This document shows positions 26,077 to 34,638 of a DNA stretch of 64,000 bases, one piece after another. This stretch comes from CAYJAZ01 sp964368455 (GTDB taxonomy: Bacteria > Desulfobacterota > Desulfovibrionia > Desulfovibrionales > Desulfovibrionaceae), in contig CAYJAZ010000009.1 of the NCBI GenBank assembly GCA_964368455.1, positions 1-64,000 of the forward strand, in the 5' to 3' direction. The notes below the pieces were generated by a model. That model ran no database searches. It was not told where the DNA came from and saw only the letters and a list, made by a program, of their open reading frames with translations. Positions within the stretch are counted from its first letter, which is position 1; every line of letters begins with the position of its first letter. The position numbers and the translations under genes are program-made.

Positions 26077-26709
26077 ATGCTCGCAAATAATTTCATACAT
26101 AATTGCCAAAAATGTATAAATACATGCGATGGCAAAAGTAAGAATGTGTATCTTTTTGAAAAAGATGTTGACTTCTCTGAATTTTTTGAAAACAGACTAG
26201 TACAAGCATTTATAAACAAAGGATTTTTTGCAAAAAAAACAGAGAAAGATGGCTATCCAGACATAGAAATCTATGATAAAAATAATAAAAAACTACTGTG
26301 CTATATAGAATTAAAAGCACAAAGAAGAACTTTTATGTCTGTTAAAACTTGCCTGCCAGAAGCAAATCTCTCTGCTTCAGAAACAATGGTACTCAATCTT
26401 TCAGATCTTCTTCGCTATATAGAAATAAAAAAAGAGATCACAAGCCCTGTCTTTATTATGTGGATGCTTGAAAAAAGGCCTTGCATAGTTGAAAACAAAA
26501 TAAAAGCATACATTCAAGACATTGAAAAACTTGATAAAATCTATCAAGAATACGGCGATAAACGAAGATTTAGAAGAAAAAGCGGTGTTGGTGATATTGT
26601 TGATGGCCAGCACAAAGGCGTTGTCGTTAACTATCATTTTAGTTTAAAAGAATTAGAAGAATTTAATATTGAATCCTTTATAGACAAGTATTTGACAATA
26701 AAAAATTAA
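26077..26709 (+). CDS. Predicted PD-(D/E)XK restriction endonuclease
   Basis: I do not recognise a named family for this 210-aa protein, but it has a clear PD-(D/E)XK nuclease core: PD at residues 61-62 (KDGYPDIEIYDK) and E78-L-K80 (CYIELKAQ), preceded by an acidic helix (FSEFFENRLVQAF). The N-terminus has cysteines at 10, 13 and 17 (CQKCINTC), which could bind a metal. The C-terminal half (about 150-180) is basic (KRRFRRKSG), as expected for DNA contact. The ATG follows the methyltransferase stop directly. Placement strongly suggests it is the restriction partner, cutting the sequence the methylase protects. Confidence 0.72.
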   Translation: MLANNFIHNCQKCINTCDGKSKNVYLFEKDVDFSEFFENRLVQAFINKGFFAKKTEKDGYPDIEIYDKNNKKLLCYIELKAQRRTFMSVKTCLPEANLSASETMVLNLSDLLRYIEIKKEITSPVFIMWMLEKRPCIVENKIKAYIQDIEKLDKIYQEYGDKRRFRRKSGVGDIVDGQHKGVVVNYHFSLKELEEFNIESFIDKYLTIKN

Positions 26710-26730
26710 TTATTTTTTTACTAGAATACA

Positions 26731-26766
26731 AAAAACTGCCAAAAATCAATTTTCTTGGCAGTTTTT
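26731..26766. terminator. Bidirectional terminator after the restriction-modification pair
   Basis: AAAAACTGCCAA (26731-26742) pairs with TTGGCAGTTTTT (26755-26766) around a 12-nt loop. It serves the nuclease gene and the convergent DUF1269 gene. Confidence 0.85.
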
Positions 26767-26799
26767 CTTTATTGAAAAAGTATAAAAAAATCTTTTTAA

Positions 26800-27300
26800 T
26801 TATTCTTGTTCACTATTATGTTTTTCTAGAGCTTCTTTTAATTTTTCTTCATCATTATGTGAAAGCGAAGTTTGTATAATTGTTCCGCCTGTGCCCTCTA
26901 ATTCGACAAGCACTTTGTCAAAAACAATATTATCAAGCAACATGAAAAGCATAGAAGAATCGTCTTTAAGATTTTCTGCTAATTTCTTCATAAAGTCGTC
27001 CTCAATGCCAACATCAGTCAAAGCACCTGCAATAGCACCTGAACCAGCACCAGCAGCAAAGCCAAGCAATGGATTAAGGAATAAAACTCCTATCAATAAA
27101 CCCCAAAATCCACCACTAGCAGCACCAGCAGCAGCCATATTATACATCTGATCTAAGCGAACTTTTCCTTTTTCGTCCTTGGTTGCAACAACAGCATCTT
27201 CAAGGCTTACAAGATATTCTTTTTGCATTTTCACTAAATGCATGCGAACTTCTTGTGCTTTTTCCTTACTGTCGTAAGAAACTACTAGTAATGTACTCAT
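26800..27300 (-). CDS. DUF1269 family membrane protein
   Basis: The 166-aa protein matches the DUF1269 family. The N-terminus is MSTLLVVSYDSKEKAQEVR with an SLEDAVVATKDEKGKVRLDQ block. The Gly/Ala-rich hydrophobic centre, WGLLIGVLFLNPLLGFAAGA (about 65-95), is followed by GALTDVGIEDDFMKKLAENL. Family members are small membrane-associated proteins of unknown function, often stress-related. The start has AAGGAG upstream. It is monocistronic and convergent with the restriction-modification pair. Confidence 0.85.
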   Translation of the reverse strand: MSTLLVVSYDSKEKAQEVRMHLVKMQKEYLVSLEDAVVATKDEKGKVRLDQMYNMAAAGAASGGFWGLLIGVLFLNPLLGFAAGAGSGAIAGALTDVGIEDDFMKKLAENLKDDSSMLFMLLDNIVFDKVLVELEGTGGTIIQTSLSHNDEEKLKEALEKHNSEQE

Positions 27301-27423
27301 AAAAACTCCTTAAATATAGAAAAATTGAAGAATATATGAATAAAATAGCAAGTTTTTGTCTAAATAGCAAGTAAAGACTGAAATTTATCATCAAATTATA
27401 ATTTAGAAATAAAATTACTAAGC

Positions 27424-27452
27424 TTGACAAGTGATTTTTTTTCGCCTAAATT
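27424..27452 (+). promoter_or_regulatory. Sigma-70 promoter of the 42-aa microprotein
   Basis: TTGACA (27424-27429), exactly 17 nt, TAAATT (27447-27452), 32 nt before the ATG. The -35 is a perfect match. Confidence 0.65.
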
Positions 27453-27484
27453 ACTCTTATATTCTTACAAAAGGAAATCTTTTT

Positions 27485-27613
27485 ATGTCTACACAGGCAA
27501 AAGTAAAATCTATCAATATTTCAAACTCTCTTGTTCCAGCCTTTTTGGCAACAAGCGTTATTGCTATATGGTGGCTTTGGCAAACTCTGCCAAGTCTCTT
27601 TTCTGCTGTGTAA
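27485..27613 (+). CDS. 42-aa membrane microprotein
   Basis: A short ORF, MSTQAKVKSINISNSLVPAF and on to LPSLFSAV, with a single hydrophobic helix (about residues 17-38, including two adjacent Trp). AAAAGGAAA precedes the ATG at 27485; the in-frame extension upstream lies in promoter and leader sequence. The case for a real gene is its compact unit: a good promoter, a ribosome site, and a terminator 20 nt past the stop. It lies just before a TRAP transporter. Function unknown. Confidence 0.6.
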   Translation: MSTQAKVKSINISNSLVPAFLATSVIAIWWLWQTLPSLFSAV

Positions 27614-27633
27614 AATAGTATTGTATATATAAT

Positions 27634-27671
27634 GAGAGGCTCTGGCATATTTGTTCAGGGCCTCTTTTTTT
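27634..27671 (+). terminator. Terminator of the microprotein gene
   Basis: AGAGGCTCTG (27635-27644) pairs with CAGGGCCTCT (27656-27665), with one G-T, followed by seven T. It lies upstream of dctP, so it may also act as an attenuator. Confidence 0.75.
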
Positions 27672-27710
27672 ATGTTCTTTTTTAAAATCTCTAACCACAA
27701 AGGATTGTAC

Positions 27711-28727
27711 ATGAAATCTCTTCTTCAAAAATCATTTATCACTTTCTTTTTTCTTGCTATTTGCACTTTTTCTGCCCAAGCAAAAGAATTACGCTACGCA
27801 AATTTTCCGCCTGCAAGCACTTTTCCAAGCATGCAAATGGACGCATGGATAGATGTTATTGAAAAAAGAACAAATAATGAAGTTCAAGTGCAAACCTTTC
27901 CTGCAAGCACGCTATTAGACACAAAAACAATGCTCAGAGGTATAGCACAAGGACAAGCAGATATTGGTGTCACAAGCCTTCTCTACTATCCTGGTTCTTT
28001 TCCACTCTTTGAAGTTTTTGGCCTGCCTCTCGGCTTTACTTCTGCTACAGAAGCAAGCTTTGTTGTGTGGGAAATATTCAAAAAATACACACCAAAAGAA
28101 TTAGCTCGTTATAAAGTTTTAACTATGTTTACCTCTGCTCCCTCACAAATAATGAGCACAAAGAAAATTGAAAATCTTTCTGACATAAAAAAAGTCAGCC
28201 TGCGTGCCTCAGGAACTATTTCAGATGCCCTCACAGCCATTGGCGGCAATGCTGTTTCTATTCCAATGTCTGAAACGCCAGAAGCCTTGCAAAAAAATGT
28301 TGTCGACGGCGTTTGTTCTTCTTTTGACACACTTTATGATATGAATTTTGCTGAAGATTGTAAATTTGGCTTAAGCGTAAATATGCCTGTTTATCCCTTT
28401 GTTGTTATTATGAATAAAAAATCTTTTGATAAACTTTCAGATAAGGCAAAAGAAGAAATTGAAAATTATAGTGATGAACACGCGCTCTACACAGGAAAAC
28501 TTGTTGATGCTTCTGGCAAAAAAGCTCTTGATTGGGCTATCAAGGAACATAATTTCTCACATGCAAATATGAGCGAAAAAGAACAAGAAGAAATCAGAAC
28601 AAAATCTGCTCCTCTTATTGAAAAATGGAAAGAAAACGCTCTTGATAAAGGCCTTGACGCTGAAGCTATACTTGCTGATATAGAAAAACTTCGCATGCTT
28701 TTCAAAGAAAAATATTCCCAAAATTAA
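27711..28727 (+). CDS. TRAP transporter solute-binding protein DctP
   Basis: A 338-aa periplasmic protein with an N-terminal signal peptide (MKSLLQKSFITFFFLAICTF, cleavage after SAQA). The mature part has the TRAP-DctP pattern: LRYANFPPASTFPSMQMDAW, FPASTLLDTKTMLRGIAQGQ, ADIGVTSLLYYPGSFPLFEV and the later KVSLRASGTISDALTAIGG with the organic-anion-binding Arg (LRASG). It feeds the DctQM permease encoded next. The ATG at 27711 follows AAAGGA; the longer frame upstream crosses the terminator. Substrate cannot be assigned; it is likely a carboxylate or sulfonate. Confidence 0.92.
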   Translation: MKSLLQKSFITFFFLAICTFSAQAKELRYANFPPASTFPSMQMDAWIDVIEKRTNNEVQVQTFPASTLLDTKTMLRGIAQGQADIGVTSLLYYPGSFPLFEVFGLPLGFTSATEASFVVWEIFKKYTPKELARYKVLTMFTSAPSQIMSTKKIENLSDIKKVSLRASGTISDALTAIGGNAVSIPMSETPEALQKNVVDGVCSSFDTLYDMNFAEDCKFGLSVNMPVYPFVVIMNKKSFDKLSDKAKEEIENYSDEHALYTGKLVDASGKKALDWAIKEHNFSHANMSEKEQEEIRTKSAPLIEKWKENALDKGLDAEAILADIEKLRMLFKEKYSQN

Positions 28728-28736
28728 GGATAACAC

Positions 28737-29255
28737 ATGACTGTCTTAGCCCGCCGATTAGCAAAAGCTCTCTTCTTAATAGGTGCCTTCCTCTTTATTA
28801 TTGTTATTGCAATCACGCTCACAAATATCTTTTTACGTTTCTTTGATTCAAGCTTAAGAGGTGCGATAGAACTTTCTTCTTATCTTTCAGCTGCCGCAAT
28901 GGGACTTTGTCTTCCGCAATTACAAATTCAAAAAGCACATGCAAATGCTGGAATTTTCGTTGAAAAATTGCCAAAAATGCTTCAAGAAATACAGATTTTT
29001 TGTGTGCAAGTGTTTTGCTTTGCAATAACTTTAGCTATCTCTTTAGAATTATATGACTTAACAATATTTATTCATGAAGGTATGGAAGTTGTCGACGGTT
29101 TCAATATCCCCTCAGCTCTCTTTACAGCCATTCTCACGCTTGGGCTTCTAGGGCAATGCATGATCATTGGCCTAGAACTTCTTGCTATGCTCAAAATACT
29201 TATTAAAAAAATAGCTTTATTTTCTCAATCAAATATTGTCAAAACTAGAGCATAA
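28737..29255 (+). CDS. TRAP transporter small permease subunit DctQ
   Basis: A 172-aa four-helix membrane protein in the expected place between DctP and DctM. It has the hydrophobic helices FLFIIVIAITLTNIFLRFF and IFCVQVFCFAITLAISLELY and the typical block GAIELSSYLSAAAMGLCLPQ near residues 41-60. AAGGAT precedes the ATG, 9 nt after dctP. DctQ proteins chaperone or shield the large permease. Confidence 0.9.
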   Translation: MTVLARRLAKALFLIGAFLFIIVIAITLTNIFLRFFDSSLRGAIELSSYLSAAAMGLCLPQLQIQKAHANAGIFVEKLPKMLQEIQIFCVQVFCFAITLAISLELYDLTIFIHEGMEVVDGFNIPSALFTAILTLGLLGQCMIIGLELLAMLKILIKKIALFSQSNIVKTRA

Positions 29256-29264
29256 GGGAATAAT

Positions 29265-30584
29265 ATGTCACCAATAATATTAGCAATTCTGTCTTTAGTC
29301 TTTCTTGTTTTCGGTATTCTCTATATACGCATCCCTATAGCATTTCTTCTTGCCCTTATTGCTTTTGTTGGCTATGGCATTCTTGACGGCTATAGTCTAG
29401 CATTGAATATGCTTGGCAATGAATTATGGACTGTTTTTTCTAATTATGGCCTTACAGTTATCCCTTGTTTTGTTTTTATGGGGCAAATTTGCTTTCACTC
29501 AGGCCTGAGCCAAAGACTTTATGCTGGAATTCAAGCATTTTGCGGACATAGACGCGGAGGCCTTGCCCTCGCTACTGTTATGGCTTGTGGTGGTTTTGCA
29601 GCTATTTGCGGCTCAAATACAGCAACAGCGGCCACTATGTCTGTTGTTGCCTTACCAGAAATGAAGAGATATGGCTATAATCCTCTACTTTCAAGCGGTA
29701 CTGTTGTTGCTGGCACAACGCTTGGTGCAATTATTCCGCCTAGTGTCGTTGCTATAGTTGTTGGCGTGCAAACATCTCAATCAATTGAAGCCCTTTTCTT
29801 AGGCTCGCTCTTGCCTGGCTTATTATTGCTTTGTCTTTTTATGTTCACTATTCCCTTTGTACTTCGTTTTAAACCTGAATGGGCCCTAGTAAGTGCAAAA
29901 ACATCCATCAAAGAACGCCTTCAACATCTAGGTGGATTATTTGAAGGTTTTGCCCTCTTCTTCATAGTTGTTATTTGTCTTGCCTTTGGAATTTTCACAC
30001 CAACTGAAGCAGGTGCTGCTGGAGCAACAACAGCCCTATTGATAGGTATTGTCCGTAGAAGCTTGACTTTTAGTAAGTTAATAAAGGCTTTAGAAGAAAG
30101 TTTGACAATTTCTGTCATGCTCCTTTTCTTACTTGCTACAGCCTCTATGTTTGGTAAATTCCTCACACTTACTCGCTTTCCCTTTGAACTTGCAAATTCT
30201 CTCACAACACTTGCCTTGCCTGAATTTTCCATACTTTTACTTGTTCTTCTCATCTTCGTGCTTGGGGGCATGCTTATGGACGCCCTCGCACTCTTAGTTA
30301 TTGCAATGCCTATCTTTTTTCCATTAGCACAAGCTATGGAATGGAATACTTTATGGTTTAGCGTCTTACTTATTGTTGTCACTTCCTTAGGAGCGATGAC
30401 ACCGCCTGTAGGCATTGCTGCCTATATTGTTTCTAATCTATCCGCAAAAAAAGAAGAAGAAAAAATTCCACTAAACACAGTATTTAAAGGAGCTTTACTC
30501 TTTGTACCTGCTTATTTTATTTGCATATTTCTTCTTTTAACCTTGCCACAAAGTGTGACTTTCTTACCTGATTTTTTGAAATAA
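29265..30584 (+). CDS. TRAP transporter large permease subunit DctM
   Basis: A 439-aa protein with about 11-12 transmembrane helices. It has the DctM signature segments: VMACGGFAAICGSNTATAAT, GTVVAGTTLGAIIPPSVVAI, ALFLGSLLPGLLL, FGIFTPTEAGAAGATTALL and VTSLGAMTPPVGIAAYIV. It carries out sodium-coupled uptake of the substrate delivered by DctP. It starts 9 nt after dctQ and ends the operon at a terminator. Confidence 0.95.
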   Translation: MSPIILAILSLVFLVFGILYIRIPIAFLLALIAFVGYGILDGYSLALNMLGNELWTVFSNYGLTVIPCFVFMGQICFHSGLSQRLYAGIQAFCGHRRGGLALATVMACGGFAAICGSNTATAATMSVVALPEMKRYGYNPLLSSGTVVAGTTLGAIIPPSVVAIVVGVQTSQSIEALFLGSLLPGLLLLCLFMFTIPFVLRFKPEWALVSAKTSIKERLQHLGGLFEGFALFFIVVICLAFGIFTPTEAGAAGATTALLIGIVRRSLTFSKLIKALEESLTISVMLLFLLATASMFGKFLTLTRFPFELANSLTTLALPEFSILLLVLLIFVLGGMLMDALALLVIAMPIFFPLAQAMEWNTLWFSVLLIVVTSLGAMTPPVGIAAYIVSNLSAKKEEEKIPLNTVFKGALLFVPAYFICIFLLLTLPQSVTFLPDFLK

Positions 30585-30609
30585 TTTAAATTAAAATAAG
30601 AAATTTGAT

Positions 30610-30635
30610 AAAAAGGCTATTTATTAGCCTTTTTT
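30610..30635 (+). terminator. Terminator of the TRAP operon
   Basis: AAAAAGGCTA (30610-30619) pairs with TAGCCTTTTT (30625-30634). Confidence 0.8.
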
Positions 30636-30737
30636 ACTTTTATAAAAAGAAATTTAAATTTAATAACAATTTTTAAAATATAAGATAATACTATTAGCTA
30701 AATTTACACATCTTTTATGCCTAAAAAATAATTTTTC

Positions 30738-30766
30738 TTGACATTTTCTAGACTTTTACATACTTT
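30738..30766 (+). promoter_or_regulatory. Candidate promoter of the plus-strand glycan island
   Basis: TTGACA (30738-30743), 17 nt, TACTTT (30761-30766), 27 nt before the WbqC-like gene. Perfect -35, weak -10. It lies in a 209-nt gap after the TRAP terminator. Confidence 0.5.
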
Positions 30767-30793
30767 TAAATAAAAGAATAAAGGCACATAAGT

Positions 30794-31525
30794 ATGAAAA
30801 AGATAGCTATAATGCAACCCTATTTTTTCCCATATATAGGTTATTTCAAACTTATTAATGCTGTCGATTGCTTTATTTTCTTAGATGATGTGAGCTTTAT
30901 TAAGCAAGGTTTTATACATCGCAATAAGTTATTGTTCAACTCCACTCCGACATGGTTCACCCTCCCTCTTCAAAATGCTAGCCAAAACGTCACAATACAA
31001 AACACTAAAATTTCGCAAGAAAATTTCCCTAAATGGCGTAGAAAATTTCTTGCAAGTCTTCATTCTTTCTATTCAAAAAGTCCCTATTATAAATCTGGAC
31101 TTGAAATAGTGCAAGCCACTTTAGATGAACCAAGTTTGTATATGGGTGAATTTGCAAAGAAAAGTATTGAAAATTGCGTTCAATATCTTGAAATTCAAAC
31201 TCAATTTACTTCATCAAGCCAAATGAAGACAAATAAAGACTTCAAAGCAGAAGAAAGAATTTTAGCTTTGTGTAAAGAAGTTAATGCGAGTGAATATATC
31301 AATCTTTCAGGCGGTAAAGAAATTTACTGTGCTAAAAATTTCTCTAAAGAAGGTATAGGACTATCCTTTCTAAAACCTGAACAATTTGAAATATCAGTTA
31401 ATTTAATTCAAATTCAAGACAATAAAAGCTATAATCCCTATCTTTCCATTCTTGATTTAATTATGTGCTTTAGTAAAGAAGAAATAAAAAAACTTTTAGC
31501 AAACACAGAATTTGACGCTTTATAG
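30794..31525 (+). CDS. WbqC-like family protein
   Basis: A 243-aa protein of the WbqC-like family, found in O-antigen and flagellar glycan clusters. It begins with the diagnostic MKKIAIMQPYFFPYIGYFKL and LDDVSFIKQGFIHRNKLL, and later has INLSGGKEIYCAKNF and SYNPYLSILDLIMCF. Its biochemical role is not established; a role in sugar amine or acyl transfer has been suggested from context only. It opens the plus-strand island. Confidence 0.85.
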   Translation: MKKIAIMQPYFFPYIGYFKLINAVDCFIFLDDVSFIKQGFIHRNKLLFNSTPTWFTLPLQNASQNVTIQNTKISQENFPKWRRKFLASLHSFYSKSPYYKSGLEIVQATLDEPSLYMGEFAKKSIENCVQYLEIQTQFTSSSQMKTNKDFKAEERILALCKEVNASEYINLSGGKEIYCAKNFSKEGIGLSFLKPEQFEISVNLIQIQDNKSYNPYLSILDLIMCFSKEEIKKLLANTEFDAL

Positions 31526-31548
31526 CTTTTTCATAAAAAGGATCTTAT

Positions 31549-32247
31549 ATGAAGCTCTTACAATCCACCCACTACCAAATTTTAGAAGAAGCTCGATTAA
31601 AAGACTTGCTTGCTGCCTATGCTCATAAAGATGTTCTTGATATTGGCTGTGGTCAAGGGAAATATTTAAAAATACTCAAAGATTTATCCTGTAATGCCAC
31701 AGGAATAGATATAAATTCTGAACAAATTGAGAAGTTAAAAGAGCAAGGCTATACTGCCTACACTTTGGCTGAAATACCGCAAGACAAAAAATACGATTTG
31801 ATTCTTATGGCACATATAGTCGAGCATCTCACACCTGAAGAATTAGTTAATTTCCTAGACACTTATCTAGCAATGCTCAAGGAAGATGGCAAACTTATTG
31901 TAGTGACCCCTGTTCTTGGAGCACGCTTTTATTACGATGCCACCCATATTCGTCCCTATTATCCACAAAGTTTATGGATGATGATGGGCAATTTAGACAC
32001 AGCCCATTCTTTTCGTTCGAAATTTTGTATGGATTTAGAAGATATTTATTTTTTCAGAGATTCCTATAGATTACGCGAAGTACGTGCCTATTATGTAAAG
32101 CCACACACTCCTTATGAAAAAATATGTGCTAAAGTCTGCTCTATTACAAATTATTTTCTCGCTTATCTGCATCATTTTTCTAAGGGAAAAATTGGGGCAA
32201 CTGCAAGCTGGATTGGGCTTTATGGTAATAAAAAGGAGCGTTTATAA
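31549..32247 (+). CDS. Class I SAM-dependent methyltransferase
   Basis: A 232-aa methyltransferase. Motif I is VLDIGCGQGKYLKIL (about residues 29-43), followed by the acidic GIDINSEQ and motif IV DLILMAHIVEHLTPEE. The C-terminal part (about 130-230), with RPYYPQSLWMMMGNLDTAH, suggests a specific acceptor pocket. AAGGAT supports the start. The next gene starts at the base after its stop. The substrate is probably a sugar or sugar-linked group in the island; not determinable. Confidence 0.8.
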   Translation: MKLLQSTHYQILEEARLKDLLAAYAHKDVLDIGCGQGKYLKILKDLSCNATGIDINSEQIEKLKEQGYTAYTLAEIPQDKKYDLILMAHIVEHLTPEELVNFLDTYLAMLKEDGKLIVVTPVLGARFYYDATHIRPYYPQSLWMMMGNLDTAHSFRSKFCMDLEDIYFFRDSYRLREVRAYYVKPHTPYEKICAKVCSITNYFLAYLHHFSKGKIGATASWIGLYGNKKERL

Positions 32248-33561
32248 ATGGGGATTGATGTATCTAATGTTGCTATTTTTCCAAGCGAAGCAGAAAATGC
32301 TTTAGAGCTTTTTCGTGCATTAAACTATGCTCCTCGCTTTAAAATAATAGGCCTTGCAAGCAAAGAAGGACATGCAAGTTTTGCTTTTGAACACTACAGA
32401 ACAGACATACCCTACATCGACGATGCGAATTTTTTGGAAGAATTTTCTCGTATTTTAATAGAAGAAAAAATCAAATATATCTTTCCAACGCACGATAGTG
32501 TAGCTCTTTTTTTAAAAGAGAATGAAAATTTGTTACCAGCAAAAATCTTATGTTCGGAAGTGAATACTGCAAAACTTTGCAAATATAAGAATCTACTTTA
32601 TGATTTTTTTGAAAAAGAAGACTTTTGCCCTAAAATCTTCAAAAAAGAAGAAATAAATGCTTCAACAAACTTGCCTATCTTTGTAAAACCCTCACAAGGG
32701 CAAGGGGGGCAAGGCTGTAAAAAAATATCAAATATAAAACAATTAAATGAAGAACTTGCCTTTCAAGATGGGAAAATTTTTTGCGAATATTTGCCAGGAA
32801 AAGAATATACTGTTGATTGCTTCACCGATAGACATAGGCAATTGTTATTTGCGGGGGCACGCTCAAGAGACAGAGTGAAGATGGGAATTTCTTTTAGCAC
32901 TAAAAATCTTTGCATAGAAAAAGACAAAGAAATTATACTAGAAATAGAAGAAATTGCCGCAAAAATTAATGCAAAGATACATCTTCATGGTTTATGGTTT
33001 TTCCAAGTAAAAGCAGACTCAAAAGGCAAGTTGAAATTACTTGAAATATCCACTCGAGTTGCGACTTCAATGTCTTTATTCAGACAAAATGGAATAAATT
33101 TTGCATTGATGTCATTGTATGATGCTTTACAAATGGATTTGAAGCTTGTTGAAAACCAAGGTCCTATAAGAAAAAGTCGTTTTTTAGCAAGCACTTACAA
33201 AACAAACATCACTTATGATGCAGTGTATATAGATCTTGATGACACTCTTATTGTAAGAGATAAAGTCAATTTATTGGCTATTAACTTTCTCTATCAATGC
33301 GTGAATGAGCAAAAAGAAATCATACTGATAACGAGGCATGAAGGCGATATTGCAACTTATTTAGAAAAATTTTGCATACACACTTCATTATTTAGTGAAA
33401 TAATTCATATCAAGGACGCAAGTAAAAAATCTTCCTTTATCACTAAAAAAGACGCAATCTTTATAGATAATCTTTTTGTTGAAAGACTTGATGTGAAAAA
33501 AATGCTGAATATTCCAGTTTTTGATGTCGATGCCATTGAAAGCTTAATCAAAATAAAATAA
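32248..33561 (+). CDS. ATP-grasp protein fused to a HAD-like domain
   Basis: A 437-aa two-domain protein. Residues 1-310 form an ATP-grasp fold: a Rossmann-like start (NVAIFPSEAENALELFRALN), IFVKPSQGQGGQGCKKI, IFCEYLPGKEYTVDCF and the metal-binding LKLLEISTRVATSMSLF. Residues from about 325 to 437 form a HAD-like module (VYIDLDDTLIVRDKVN; IILITRHEGD; AIFIDNLFVER). The catalytic DxDxT is present as DLDDT. ATP-grasp ligases join a carboxylate to an amine through acyl phosphate; the HAD part could act on a phosphorylated intermediate. GGAG precedes the ATG. I know no characterised counterpart. Confidence 0.75.
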   Translation: MGIDVSNVAIFPSEAENALELFRALNYAPRFKIIGLASKEGHASFAFEHYRTDIPYIDDANFLEEFSRILIEEKIKYIFPTHDSVALFLKENENLLPAKILCSEVNTAKLCKYKNLLYDFFEKEDFCPKIFKKEEINASTNLPIFVKPSQGQGGQGCKKISNIKQLNEELAFQDGKIFCEYLPGKEYTVDCFTDRHRQLLFAGARSRDRVKMGISFSTKNLCIEKDKEIILEIEEIAAKINAKIHLHGLWFFQVKADSKGKLKLLEISTRVATSMSLFRQNGINFALMSLYDALQMDLKLVENQGPIRKSRFLASTYKTNITYDAVYIDLDDTLIVRDKVNLLAINFLYQCVNEQKEIILITRHEGDIATYLEKFCIHTSLFSEIIHIKDASKKSSFITKKDAIFIDNLFVERLDVKKMLNIPVFDVDAIESLIKIK

Positions 33562-33579
33562 ATAAAACAAGGTTATTAT

Positions 33580-34638
33580 ATGAAGATTTGTTCCTATCCT
33601 TTTAGACATATGTATTTAGATAAATTTGATGGCGATGTTTGGCTTTGTCCTTGGTCACAAAAAGAATATGGTCTTATTGGCAATATTTTTGAAACTCCAT
33701 TATACGAGATTTGGAATGGGCAAAGAGCAAACGAAATTCGCCAAGCTTTTCGTGAAGGAAAGCTTATGCAAATGTGTAGAGCAGATGCTTGTCCTAGCAT
33801 GCAAAACGGAACTTTAGAAGATCTCACAGAAGAAAGTCTAGAAAGACTTGCTGTATTTCACGAATATCCTAATAAAATCAACCTTGCACACGACTATACC
33901 TGCAATCAAGCATGCGAAACTTGTCGCCCTCATCCTTTTTATCCACCAGCAGATTATCGCCAAAAAGTTGAAGCAATAAATGTTGCTATTGCTCCTTTTT
34001 TAGATAAAACACATACATTATCTTTATCTGGGCATGGCGATCCTTTTGCTAGCCCTTATATGATGGATTTGATGGAAAACTTACACCCTACTTCTCATAA
34101 TTTTCGTATGCATTTAGAAACAAATGGCGTTTATTTTGACAAAAGACATTGGGAAAGAATTAAGCATCTTTCAGAATTTCACATAGAAGTTGCAATAACC
34201 GCAAATACTTATGATCCTTATATTTATAAACTTATAAATAAAAATGGCATCTATGAAAAAATGATGGAAAATCTTAAATTTATTGCCCAGCTTCGTAAGG
34301 AAAATCTTCTTAAAAGATTTAATATAAATCTTGTCATACAAGATAAAAACTTTAGAGAAATGCCATCATTTATTGAACGTTCTAAAGAAGAATTTAACTG
34401 TGATCTAGTTGTTCTTCGCCCTGTATATCAATGGGGAAAAACAATGACACCTGATCAATATTGGTATAAAGACGTGCTCAATCCTATGCATCCATACCAT
34501 GAAGAATATGTTGAACTTTTAGATCATCCTTCAATGAATAAAGCTTATGTTTACAATTTCGGAGGCAGAAGCCTACATCCTGCAACTCCTTTCCCAGGAC
34601 ATTTTCCAAAACCGGAGAGCAAGTATGCTAGAAAATAA
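33580..34638 (+). CDS. Radical SAM protein with an N-terminal SPASM-like region
   Basis: A 352-aa radical SAM protein. The cluster motif is C108-x3-C112-x2-C115 (YTCNQACETCRPHPF), followed by LSLSGHGDPFASPYM and HLETNGVYF. The first 75 residues resemble a SPASM domain, which normally follows the core: CSYPF, DGDVWLCPW, IGNIFETPLYEIWNG, RQAFREG and MCRADACP, with about five cysteines that could bind an auxiliary Fe-S cluster. The order is thus inverted. Reaction unknown; such proteins in glycan loci may oxidise or rearrange sugars. It overlaps the next gene by 14 nt. Confidence 0.8.
   Translation: MKICSYPFRHMYLDKFDGDVWLCPWSQKEYGLIGNIFETPLYEIWNGQRANEIRQAFREGKLMQMCRADACPSMQNGTLEDLTEESLERLAVFHEYPNKINLAHDYTCNQACETCRPHPFYPPADYRQKVEAINVAIAPFLDKTHTLSLSGHGDPFASPYMMDLMENLHPTSHNFRMHLETNGVYFDKRHWERIKHLSEFHIEVAITANTYDPYIYKLINKNGIYEKMMENLKFIAQLRKENLLKRFNINLVIQDKNFREMPSFIERSKEEFNCDLVVLRPVYQWGKTMTPDQYWYKDVLNPMHPYHEEYVELLDHPSMNKAYVYNFGGRSLHPATPFPGHFPKPESKYARK

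Noticed and set aside
26300..26709. Minus-strand ORF over the nuclease gene (26401-26637)
   Set aside because: Shadow frame; no ribosome site, and the plus-strand frame carries the PD-(D/E)XK motif.
32703..32710. G-run in the ATP-grasp/HAD gene as a phase-variation tract
   Set aside because: Only six G; too short to expect frequent slippage, and the frame is intact.
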